Assembly: GCA_027422505.1 (NCBI GenBank)
Contig: JAPQWV010000018.1
Location: 17,068,001-17,132,000, forward strand
Direction of reading: 5' to 3'
Source of the DNA: Craterostigma plantagineum
Taxonomy: Eukaryota; Streptophyta; Magnoliopsida; Lamiales; Linderniaceae
Length of the DNA stretch: 64,000 bases
Shown here one piece after another: positions 24,610 through 34,368 of the stretch (within the stretch, counting starts at the first letter, position 1; every line of letters starts with the position of its first letter). The notes beneath the pieces are model-generated. The model saw only the letters and a program-made list of their open reading frames with translations. It was not told where the DNA came from and made no database searches. The translations under genes and the position numbers were made by a program.

Positions 24610-25000
24610 ATGTGTCACGGCCGTGACACCCAGTGCATCAGGCCGTGACAAGAGACAGAAGATTATACTACCGGAAGTCACAGCCGTGACACTTCTTGCA
24701 CCAGGCCGTTACCCATAGCATCAGCAACATTAGAAAATTCATATCTCTCAATCCAGATCTCGGATTGAGAATCCCTTTTGACAGAATCAAGACTGGCAAG
24801 TCTTCTTTCTATGGTTAAACTTTCAGGTCAATCGGACATCGTTTACCCCTCCATCTGAGAGAAATACGAAACTGTCGCAAGGCTGGAAAGTGTCACGGCA
24901 GTGACACATCTGTACGAGGCCGTGACGCACGGCAGTGAGCTCCATTTTGTGCCCCGACAGTGTCACGGCCGTGACGGGCCATGTCCCAGGCCGTGACAGT
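24610..25000 (+). repeat. Palindrome array upstream of the LTR promoter (element D, 5' LTR)
   Basis: Full or near-full copies of GTCACGGCCGTGAC at about 24614, 24677, 24892 and 24961 are each followed after 20-30 bases by a half site of the form GGCCGTGAC. The last half site ends about 15 bases before the TATA box. Confidence 0.85.
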
Positions 25001-25011
25001 ACGAAAGTCAT

Positions 25012-25018
25012 TATAAAA
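25012..25018 (+). promoter_or_regulatory. TATA box of element D 5' LTR
   Basis: TATAAAA followed by GCCCAAATTCGA; the same arrangement is present in LTR E (27078) and the 3' LTR (38452). Transcription would start some 30 bases downstream. Confidence 0.6.
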
Positions 25019-25968
25019 GCCCAAATTCGACCCAAAAAGGGGGGACACTTACCAGATATCAACCCTAAACCCTCAAGAGACGAAAAAGAGCAGAAAAGAA
25101 CAGGGAAACACGTCCCGGAGCGCGAGAGACGGATCAACGACGCAATCACGCTGAATTGAACTAAGAACGAAGATATATCCACGCTACCATCGCAGATCAT
25201 CAGTACACCAAGATCATTAATCATTCTTCCTCGTTCCTTATTTCTTTCGTTGTTTTTCCTTCAATTATGAGTAGTTAATTTCCCTATGTGTTTGGAATTA
25301 GATGAACGCTAGGTTAATTTGTATTTAAGACGTATGTTATCGTGACTCGTGTTTATGACTATGTGTTAAAGTGATCGTGTGGAAAATCGTTTAGGGCGAC
25401 AGCTAAACAACGATTAGGCTGTTCGTAAAAGATAGGATTCGAGTATAGGGCGAAAGCAAATACTCGATCCTCGCTATTAGTAATTACTGAATTTTAGATC
25501 CCACGGGCGCTTAGGGCGACAGCAAACTCATTAGTGGGTAGGAAATTACTGCGATCTAGTCAGAAACACGTAGGAACGATAATTTACTGTCTTAGGCGAT
25601 AATACCTAGCGGGATTCGAATCCCGAGCACATCTTTATTATCTGAAATCTCTCTTACCAGTTTTAGCGTGTTCTTTGAATCTCTATGTGGATTTAGGAGT
25701 AATCTGTTAGGATAGTTCGTAAAACCATCTGCGTATTTTTATTTAGGTTAAATATCTGCGTATTTTTATTTAGGTTAAATATCGAATCGACAGATCACTA
25801 CTAGTACTTAGTTTATTCCTTGTGTTTGATACTCGTTTACTCACTTTACTGCACTACAAACGATAGGTCCACTGCCTATCGCACGTTTGTGATAGTAATT
25901 AGGTATTCGTTTTAATTATCACTTGTCGCACTTGCACATTATATTCACACACCACGTGTCGATCAATT

Positions 25969-25986
25969 TGGCGCCGTTTCAGGGGA
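25969..25986 (+). other. Degenerate primer binding site (element D)
   Basis: TGGCGCCGTTTCAGGGGA follows the LTR. It differs from the tRNA-Asp complement within GTTGCCGGGG, so priming would be weakened. Confidence 0.75.
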
Positions 25987-26202
25987 ATAGATTGATATTA
26001 GGAACACTGTAGTTCGGTACTTTAGCCACTTTATTTGACGTTTCTCTTAGTTCTCGTGTTGTCATTACTATTTGCGTTATTTGTGTTATTCGCGTTATTT
26101 GTTTTTGCTACATCATTATTAGTATCGTTATCTCTTCGACGTAGTTATTTATTTCTTCGTTAATTTTCAATTTTGCTTCTTGAAGGTACGATTCAGCGGT
26201 GA

Positions 26203-26628
26203 ATGACCCGAATCCATCCATCGGGTCCCATCGTTGACTCAGACCCGGATTTCGAGCGAAAGTTACGAAGAAAACTCAAGTACGACACCGAAGGAGCTTC
26301 CACTAGCTCTCAAGACCATCTAGTTAGCTATTCAGAGGACAGTTCGCAGGAGTCGACCCAAAACTCTCGTGTAAAGGCAGCCGTAGATAGTCCCTACACA
26401 GAAGTAGAAATGGCGGACCACAGAGTGCCCGTCCACGAGGAGGAGCCATCAATCTCCTCAAGAATGCCGCGGCGGTGAGTCGGCGATTGTCATCCCGCCG
26501 ATCGAGAACAATAATTCCGAGCTGAAGCACTCTTGGCTTCAAATGATCTTCCAGGCGGCCCAGTTTGAGGGCAATCCCGAGCACGATCCCTATTCCCATT
26601 TGAAGGCTTTCTTGACGGTGACTGACAC
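26203..26628 (+). pseudogene. gag 5' fragment of element D, truncated by LTR E
   Basis: It starts MTRIHPSGPIVDSDPDFERK and contains MADHRVPVHEEEPS. It loses frame by a small deletion before the IPPIENN segment and ends at 26628, where TGATAAACG of LTR E begins. Confidence 0.85.
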
Positions 26629-26764
26629 TGATAAACGCATTTCAATGCATTATGCATTTATTGGATATATTTACACTTAACTTGTTATTGAAGGGGCTTA
26701 GGACGAGTTCCGGGCGAAAAGGAGCGAAAACGAGGCAAAACGGCGCGAAACGACGAACACTGCC

Positions 26765-27065
26765 AGGTGTCACGGCCGTGACGCCTCGTGCAGGTGGCCG
26801 TGACATGGACCAGAGCCAGAACCTTGAAGACGTCATGGCCGTGACGCATAGTGCACCTGGCCGTGACATGGGACAGAACGCGAAGAGGACATCACAGCCG
26901 TGACGGTTGCTGCACTTGCCCGTGACACTCGGCAGAGAGTTGCGCTGAGGACTGTCACGGCCGTGACATCCGATGTCTTTGACCGTGACGTATGCCAGAA
27001 ATTTACGCGCATCGAGTTGGTGATGGTCACGGCCGTGACGGCCCATGTCCCAGGCTGTGACCGTC
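26765..27065 (+). repeat. Palindrome array upstream of the LTR E promoter
   Basis: Full palindromes (GTCACGGCCGTGAC or one-mismatch forms) lie near 26768, 26833, 26890, 26953 and 27026, alternating with half sites near 26795, 26860, 26920, 26982 and 27050. The period is close to 65 bp. Confidence 0.85.
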
Positions 27066-27077
27066 GCGGGAATCAGT

Positions 27078-27085
27078 ATAAAAAG
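27078..27085 (+). promoter_or_regulatory. TATA box of LTR E
   Basis: TATAAAAAGCCCAAATTCGA lies just downstream of the palindrome array, as in LTR D. Confidence 0.6.
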
Positions 27086-28027
27086 CCCAAATTCGATCCA
27101 GAAAAAGGGCGACTTACAAGAGATCAAACCTAATTTCTACAGAGACGAAAAAATAGCAAAAAGAACAGGAAATCCCGTCCCGGAGCGCAAGAGACGGACC
27201 AATGAAGGATTCACGCCGAATTGAACGAAGAGCGAATATCCATCCACGCTTCCATCGCAGATCATCAGTACATCAAGATCATGAGTTCTTCGCCTTTATC
27301 TATTAATTCTTTCGATGTTTTTCCTTCAATCATGAGTAGCTAAATCCCTTTTGTGTTTGGGATTAGATGAACGCTAGAATCTTTCGTAGTTAAGACATAT
27401 AATTATCGTGACTCTGTGTTTTGACTATTTATCGTTCTATGAATCTGTTTCGTTGCTTTAATATGTCTATGTGATCATGTGGGAAAACGTTTAGGGCGAC
27501 AGCTAAACAACGTTTAGACCGTTCGTAGAAGATAGGATTCGAGTATAGGGCTAAAGCAAATACTCGATCCTCGCAATGAGTAATTACTGAATTTTAGATC
27601 CCCGCGAACGTTTAGGGCGACAGCAAACTCGCGAGCAGGTAGGGAATTACTGCGATCTAGTCAGAATCACGTGGGAACGATTTTATTGTCTTAGCCTAGC
27701 GAGATTTGAATCCCGAGCATATTTTTATCATCTGAAAAGCTTCTTATCAGTTTTAAGTGTGTTCTTTGAATCTGTAGTTGATTTAGGCGTAATCTGTTAA
27801 GCTAGTTCTTAAAACCATCTGCTTATTTTATTTAGGCTAAATATCGAGTCGATAGGTCACTACTAGTACTTAATTTATTCCTTGTGTTCGATACTCGTTT
27901 ACTCACTTTACTGCACTACACACGATAGGTCCACTACCTACCGCACGTCGGTGATAGTAATTAGGTATTCATTTTAATTATTACTTGTCGCACTTTTCAT
28001 TCACACACCACGTGTCGATCAAGTTTT

Positions 28028-28045
28028 TGGCGCCGTTGCCGGGGA
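28028..28045 (+). other. Primer binding site, tRNA-Asp type (element E)
   Basis: TGGCGCCGTTGCCGGGGA, a full-length complement to the tRNA-Asp 3' end, seven bases after the LTR. Confidence 0.9.
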
Positions 28046-28252
28046 ATAAATTGATATTAGGAACACCGTAGTTCGGTACTTTAGCCACTTTTATTTGACG
28101 TTTTCTTTTGCTTTTCACTTATTGCGTTATTTGTGCTATTTGCGTTATTTATTTTCCTACATCACTATTAGTTTCGTATTTTTTTCGACGTATTTAGTTA
28201 TTCCGTTGCTAATTTTTGTTTTTACCTTATTGAAGGTACGACTCAGCGGTGA

Positions 28253-30063
28253 ATGACCCGAAGGCATCCATCGGGTCCCATCGTTGACGCAGACCCTGAT
28301 TTTGAGAGAAAGTTGCGAAGGAAGCTTAAGTACGATACTGAAAGAGCTTCCATTAGCTCTCAGGATCCCTTAGTGTGCTATTCAGAGGATAGTTCGCAGG
28401 AATCTACCCAAAACTCCCGTGTATAGGCAACCGTAGATAGTCCCTACACAGAAGTAGACATGGCGGACCATAGAGTGCCCGTCCACGAGGAGGAGTCATC
28501 ACTTCAGGACCTCCTCAAGAATCCCGCGCTAGGCGGTACGGAGTCGGCGATTGTCATCCCGCCGATCGAGAACAACAACTTTGAGCTGAAGCACTCTTTG
28601 CTATGATATTCCAGACGGCCTAGTTTGAGGGTAACCCCGACAACGACCGTTACTCCCATCTGAAGGCGTTTTTGACGGTGACCGACACCATCAAAATCAA
28701 CGGGGTCTCGGGCGATGCAATCAAGCTGATGGTATTCCCGTTCTCGCTCAAGTTCAGGGTGAAGGACTGGTTAGATATGTTGCCGCCCAGGTCAATCACT
28801 ACCTGGGAGGAGATGCGAGCCGCCTTCATCAACCACTACTTCCCACTGTCGAAGGTTCTCAGACTAAAAACGGAGATCTCTCTGTTTTATTAGAAGGATT
28901 CAAAGAACCTCTACTAGGTTTGGGAGCGATACAAGGCGCTATTGAAGAGATACCCACAACACGGGATGTCGAAGGCAGCCCAGATTAACCGGTTCCACGA
29001 GGGGCTCAATGACCAGACTGTCCATATGCTAGACGGAGCTGCAGGAGGAGGACTCGTGAAGCTCAATGCGACCGACGCTTGGAACCTAATTGAGGATTAC
29101 TCGAGGACTAGTTTCATGAGGGGCAATACGAGGATGAAGGCAACAGGAGTATTTGGAGTGAGCGAGGAGATGGCCACGAATGCAAAATTCGAGGCGCTTC
29201 AGCAACAGATCGCTGCGACGAACTCTCAGTTGCAGATAGTCATAGGTGCACTACTCCCGAAGTCCGGGCAGACTCAGCCCGTGAACGCCGTGACGACCAC
29301 CGCACCGACGCAGCACACCCATACGTGCCATTGTGCGGGATCTGTGGCGCAGCCCACGAGACATCGGAATGTCAACTTGGGCAATCGCTGGAGCACGTAG
29401 ACTATATGGGCAATTACCAAGGTGGCCAGCGAAGCTTCCAACCCCGAGCGCACCCCAATATGGCGTACGGGACTCAGAACCACCAGGGGCAAGGACCACC
29501 TGGATTTCAGTCTAGGCCGTCCGGTTTCCAAAACGGAGCCCCGCGGCAGTACCAGAACGCGCCTGCAGGAGGATCTGACGACATGAGAGAAATGAAGGAC
29601 ATGATGAAGGCACTCATCACGAATTTCAGCAGCACCACCGCAGCCCACGAGAGCCAAATGACGAAGATGGAGGAGTACATGGAGGCGAATGATTGGGGTA
29701 GCAGTGCCGGACGCCTCACTCAAGAAGCTGGAACAGCAGGTGGGCCAGATGGTGAAACAGTTGACAGGGCGCACTCAGTGATCACTCCCAAGCTACACCG
29801 AGCCGAATCCAAAGGAGTACTGCCAGGCGGTGACGCTAAGGAATGGGCGAGAACTGCAAGAAGCGCCCGCCAAGAAGAAGGCGAAGGGGAGCGCCAACTT
29901 CAAGAGCCACGTCGAGCCCGAAGTGGAGGAGATCAGAGTCGACGATGTCGAGAAGGCCGACGCTGAGAAGGAGAAGGTCGAGCCCGAAAGGGAAAAGGCG
30001 AAGGATATCGAGCGACCACCGGTGAAGCCATACCAACCGAAGATCCCCTACCTGCTCGACTGA
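28253..30063 (+). pseudogene. Athila-like gag following LTR E, broken
   Basis: It starts with ATG at 28253 (MTRRHPSGPIVDADPDFER). The capsid region is followed by a zinc-knuckle segment CGICGAAHETSEC (about 29331-29370), a Gly/Gln-rich stretch, a helical MMKALITNFSSTTAAHESQM region and a charged linker rich in K, E and P (29850-30060). In-frame stops occur near 28424 and 28893-28920, and frameshifts near 28600 and 29300, among others. The order of parts agrees with the gag of elements A and B. Confidence 0.85.
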
Positions 30064-33048
30064 AGAAGGACAAGAACGAGGCACAGTTTGGTAAATTTAT
30101 GGATATGTGTAAGGAATTGCTTATTAACCTACCTTTTGTTGAAGCTATTACGCAGATGCCCACTTCGCCAAGTTCTTGAAGGACCTACTGACGAACAGAA
30201 GGAAGCTCGAGCACGTCTCCACGGTATGCCTGTGAGGAGAGTGTTCAACGATACTCCAAAGCAAGATCCCGAAGAAGCTTAAGGACCAAGGGAGTTTTAC
30301 TATTCCCTGTCTTATAGGAGATTTAGTGATTGAGCATGCGTTAGCTGACTTAGGTGCTTGTATTAACCTCATGCCATATTCTATGTTTAGCGTCTAGGAC
30401 TAGGTGAACCACGATCCACTAGGATGAGTCTACAATTAGCTGATAGATCATTAAAGTATCCTCGAGGCGTTATCGAGGACGTCCTAGTTAAGGTCGATAA
30501 ATTTGTTATCCCGGCCGATTTTGTTATTCTAGACATGGAGGAAGATAAAAATGTTCCCTTGATCTTAGGTAGACCGTTCTTAGCGACGGGGGAGACCATG
30601 ATAGACTTTAGGAATGGGACGTTAACTTTGACGGTAGATGGGAAAAGGTTACTTTTAATATGGCCGACTCAATGAAAAAGAGTAACGAGCAGGATGATAA
30701 GTGCTATTTTTTAGACGTATTTGAGCACGACTTCCTTTTTTCCGTGCAAGGTCTGTCACAGGTCGGCGAGCGGGACATGCACACTATTATGGCGATCGAC
30801 GAGTGTGGGGAGGAGGTCGACGAGCCTATCATAGCCATCGACGAGAGTAGCGAATAGGACAAGGAAAGGAGCTCAGTGAGGAGCCACCGGTCCTGGAATT
30901 GAAGCCGCTGCCTGACCACGAAAAGATCACTTCCCTTTACCGTTTATTGACCAAATGTTAGAAAAGTTAGCCGGTCACTCATTTTAATGTTTTCTTGATG
31001 GTTTGTCAGGTTATATACAGATCCCAATAGCACCCGAGGACCAGGAAAAGACCACGTTCACTTGCCCGTTCGGGTCGTTCGCGTTCGAAGGATGCCGTTC
31101 GGTCTCTGCAATGCCCCAGCCACCTTCCAGCGATGCATGATGGCCATATTCAACGAACTGGTAGGTGAGGTAATGGAGGTATTTATGGACGATTTTTCTA
31201 TTTTCGGGTCGTCATTTGATACATGCCTGTCTAATTTGAAGCTCGTACTCGCACGATGCGAGGAATTTGAAGCTCGTACTCGCCCCCGACTGGGGGCTGC
31301 CCTTTGAACTAATGTGCGATGCTAGTGACTATACAGTTGGGGCCGTGCTAGGGCAGCGTAAGGACAACCATTTCAGGCCAATCTACTATGCGATTAAGAC
31401 GCTAGACGCAGCCCAGGCCAATTACACGACCACTGGAATGGAGCTTTTGGCTGTCGTGTTCGCTTTCGACAAGTTCATGTCATATCTCATCCTGTTCAAG
31501 GTTATTGTTTTTACTGACCACTCTGCTCTTAAGTATCTGTTAGCAAAGCCAGATGCGAAGCCTCGACTGATCAGATGGATCCTGTTGCTTCAAGAATTCG
31601 ATATAGAGATCCGGGACAAGAAGGATGCAAAGAACTTAGCGGCGGATCACCTCTCTCGACTAGAGGAGTCCGAGATATACCATAAGGACGAAAGGGCGAT
31701 ACATGACCGGTTCCCAGACGAACATCTTTACTCGATACAGGTGGTAAGTGACGACACTCCCTGCTCGCAGATTACGCCAACTATCTTGTTGCGAGGGTCC
31801 TACCAAAGGAGTACACCAGTTAGCAAAAGAATAAATTCTTTTCTGATTTGAGGTACTACTTTTGGGAAGATTCGTATCTTTTCGGGTGATGTGCAGACCA
31901 GGTGATACGACGATGCGTTGCTGCTCCAGAAACAACGCAGATCCTTAGGCACTGCCACAACGGACTGACCGGAGGGCACTACGCAGCCAACAGAACCGCT
32001 CAGAAGGTGTTGGAAAGCGGATTCTACTGGCCCACGATCTTCAAAAACGCCCAAAGGTACGTTGACACTTGTGATCAGTGTCAGCGCGCAGGAAATCTCT
32101 CTAAACGCGACGAAATGCCCCAGAATTTCATTTTGGTATGTGAGATATTCGATGTGTGGGGTATAATTTTATGGGTCCGTTCCCTAGCTCGTACAATAAT
32201 AAGTACATCCTAGTTGCTGTCAGTTATGTGTCTAAGTGGGCCGAGGCGCAAGCCTTACCCACGAACGACACTAGGGTAGTCGTTAGATTTCTTCGAGCAT
32301 TATTTTCACGTTTTGGGGCGCCTAGGTGTATTATTAGTGATAGGGGTACACATTTCTGTAACACCCAGTTTGCACGCACGTTAGAACGTTATGGTGTTAG
32401 ACACAGCCTAGCCACCCCGTACCACCCCCAAGCTAGCGTTCAGGTCGAAGTAGTAAACCGTGAGTTGAAACGCATTCTAGAGAATACCATCGAAGGGAAC
32501 CGTAGGGAGTGGGCAAATAAGCTGAACGATGCACTTTGGGCATATAGAACTGCATACAAGACACCTATAGGCACTACACCATATAGACTAGTCTATGGAA
32601 AGGCATGTCACCTCCCCGTGGAAAAAGAACATAAGGCCTATTGGGCAATTAAGTCCTTGAATCTTGATTTGGGGGATGCCGGCGGAAAGCGGCAACTCCA
32701 AATCAACGAGTTAGACGAGTGGCGTTTATCGGCTTACGATAACGCTCGCATGTATAAGGAACGCTCCAAAGCCTATCATGATAAAAAGATTAGGCAAAGA
32801 CGAGAGTTTCAGGAAGGGGACCAAGTCCTTCTTTTTAACTCTCGACTTAGACTTTTCCCGGGAAACATAGATCACGTTGGTCGGGACCGTTCACTGTTAC
32901 CCGTGTTTTTCCTTATGGTACTGTTGAGATTTCAGGTATGGAGCAGGGTACCTTCAAGGTGGACGGCCACATGTTGAAGCACTATCACACAGGCGAGGAA
33001 GACGCGAGCGAAAAGGAAGTGTTCTACCTGGACTTCCAGTCCCCCTGA
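30064..33048 (+). pseudogene. Athila-like pol (protease, reverse transcriptase, RNase H, integrase), broken
   Basis: A protease region ends with LGRPFLATGETMIDFRNG (about 30568-30620). After ELKPLPDHE (about 30897-30922) a large block, including the N-terminal part of reverse transcriptase, is missing. The sequence resumes at the palm region, with MPFGLCNAPATFQRCM (about 31091-31140) and the catalytic FMDD (about 31183). A second deletion next to a repeated TTGAAGCTCGTACTCGC (about 31237 and 31268) removes the thumb and connection. RNase H follows ([28 protein letters not shown]). Integrase retains the HHCC zinc region with CDQCQRAGN (about 32068) and the second catalytic D in IISDRGTHF (about 32331). 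A one-base deletion near 32165 shifts the frame at the first catalytic D. The frame ends FYLDFQSP at 33048. Confidence 0.88.
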
Positions 33049-33059
33049 GCAGACGAAAA

Positions 33060-33128
33060 GACGTCCGGCTAAAGACGGTAAAGTAAGCGCTTCTTGGGAG
33101 GCAACCCAGGTATTTTCGTTTATGTTCT
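33060..33128 (+). other. Conserved post-pol motif (element D)
   Basis: ACGTCCGGCTAAAGACGG is followed by AAGCGCTTCTTGGGAGGCAA and CCCAGG. It is almost identical to 8298-8362 of element A although the surrounding sequence differs, and lies 12 bases after the pol stop. Confidence 0.72.
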
Positions 33129-33139
33129 AGTCTAAAAAA

Positions 33140-33515
33140 AAGTGTTACGGCCAACGGCTTATGATGTCACGGCCGTGACTGAGAATTAGTAGCTCACTGC
33201 CCATTGTCACGGCCAATGGCTTAAGCTGTCACGGCCGTGACCTACATCAGTGGAACTCTCTGCCCTTTGTCACGGCTAGACGCTTAAGCGTCACGGCCGT
33301 GACAGTTACGGGTTCAAAAAAAATAATAATAATAAATAAATAAATAAAAATAAATAAAATATATTATTATTATTAAGTATTTAATAATAAAAAAAAGTTT
33401 CTTGACTTTGTCACGGCCTGCAACGTAAGCGTCACGGCCGTGACGTGGGGCAGAGGCCTCGCTGCCACTTGTCACGGCCACGGACTCCATAGGTCACGGC
33501 CGTGACCTAGTCGAT
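33140..33515 (+). repeat. Palindrome array between pol and ORF3
   Basis: Five copies of TCACGGCCGTGAC (about 33166, 33226, 33291, 33432, 33495) are each preceded by a TGTCACGGCC half site 20-30 bases upstream. The array is interrupted by an AT-rich stretch at 33317-33395. It is the same repeat as in the LTR promoters but in an internal, non-LTR position. Confidence 0.85.
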
Positions 33516-33707
33516 TTTAGGTTAAAATCCCATCTTTTTGCTTTTTTTCTGTCTCTTTCCTCTCTCTCCCTCTTTCTTCTCTCTCGCAACCCCCTCTCTC
33601 GTCTCCCTACCTTCTTCCACCACCATCACCACCTAACGCCGCCGCGACCCCCCCCCCCCCCCCCCAAATCCTCTTACCCCCCATCCGAATGCCATTAAGC
33701 TTCCAAG

Positions 33708-34363
33708 GTATGAAAATTCTCTTTTGTCCTATCTCGTTGTAAATTGGGGATTTTGTCGAATTCGTTACTCCCATGGTACAGATATGCGTTTCTTATGTTC
33801 TTTACCCATTATTATCGTGATAGGAAGACTTAATTCGTTGAAATTAGCCATGGATTTTCGAAATTGATTGGACGAACCCTAAATGTCGAAATTGGGGGAT
33901 TTTCGAAATTGGGTCTTATTTGTTGTTTCTCTTGCCCCTTTATTGATAGATACATGCTAGGAACACTTTGGGCATGCTTAATTACGTGAATTTGCGGATG
34001 AATTTCGAACTTTTACGACGAACCTAAAATTAGAATTTTGGGGATTTTCAAATCGGGTCCAATTTCATGTTTTTCATGCCTTTTCATGCTTCATAAATGC
34101 TATAACCACACTGGGCTTGCTTGATTTGCTATTTCGGCCGTGAATTCTGCCATTTGTACGATGAACCCTAAATTTCATGTGCTTCCTTATTCAATGCTGG
34201 ACTTAGACTAAGTGATTTCGATTGCACGCCACGTGTTCGACAAAATGCCACATTGAGTTCCTCATGTGTTCTTGAATAATTATGTGTCATTTGTCGCTAT
34301 TTTGGTCGAGTCGAACTGCTTGCATTTACTTGTTACTTCTTTGAGCTCACACTTTTCTTACAG
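33708..34363 (+). other. Predicted intron in the ORF3 leader
   Basis: Donor CCAAG|GTATGA and acceptor TTTTCTTACAG|GTACT bound a 656 bp T-rich interval. A preceding ATG at 33689 gives MPLSFQ, and joining the exons keeps frame into the ORF3 start (…GTMGRSRSS). A pyrimidine-rich stretch (33540-33700, ending in a run of C) precedes it. Spliced env-class transcripts have been described for some plant Athila relatives, so a spliced ORF3 message is plausible. Confidence 0.5.
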
Positions 34364-34368
34364 GTACT

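Larger units (their letters stand above)
24439..25965 (+). repeat. 5' LTR of element D (1527 bp)
   Basis: It ends in GTGTCGATCA. It contains the palindrome array (24610-25000), a TATA box (25012-25018), three conserved hairpins (25385-25415, 25440-25466, 25500-25538) and the palindrome GGGATTCGAATCCC near 25612. Relative to the 3' LTR it has a 27 bp tandem duplication near 25730-25785 and lacks about 42 bp near 25352. Confidence 0.9.
26629..28021 (+). repeat. LTR E inside element D
   Basis: A 1393 bp LTR from TGATAAACG to GTCGATCA. It is of a slightly different subtype from the D LTRs and closer in length and start to LTR B. It contains its own palindrome array (26765-27065), TATA box (27078-27085), hairpins (27486-27514, 27540-27566, 27602-27632) and a 3'-adjacent primer site. 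Confidence 0.87.

Noticed and set aside
29325..29966. Apparently separate 213-residue ORF
   Set aside because: It is the frame-shifted C-terminal part of the broken gag, passing into a second, meaningless frame.
33640..33666. Long run of C as a possible regulatory G-quadruplex
   Set aside because: A homopolymer of this kind may be a sequencing or assembly length artefact, and it is a single tract, not four G blocks.
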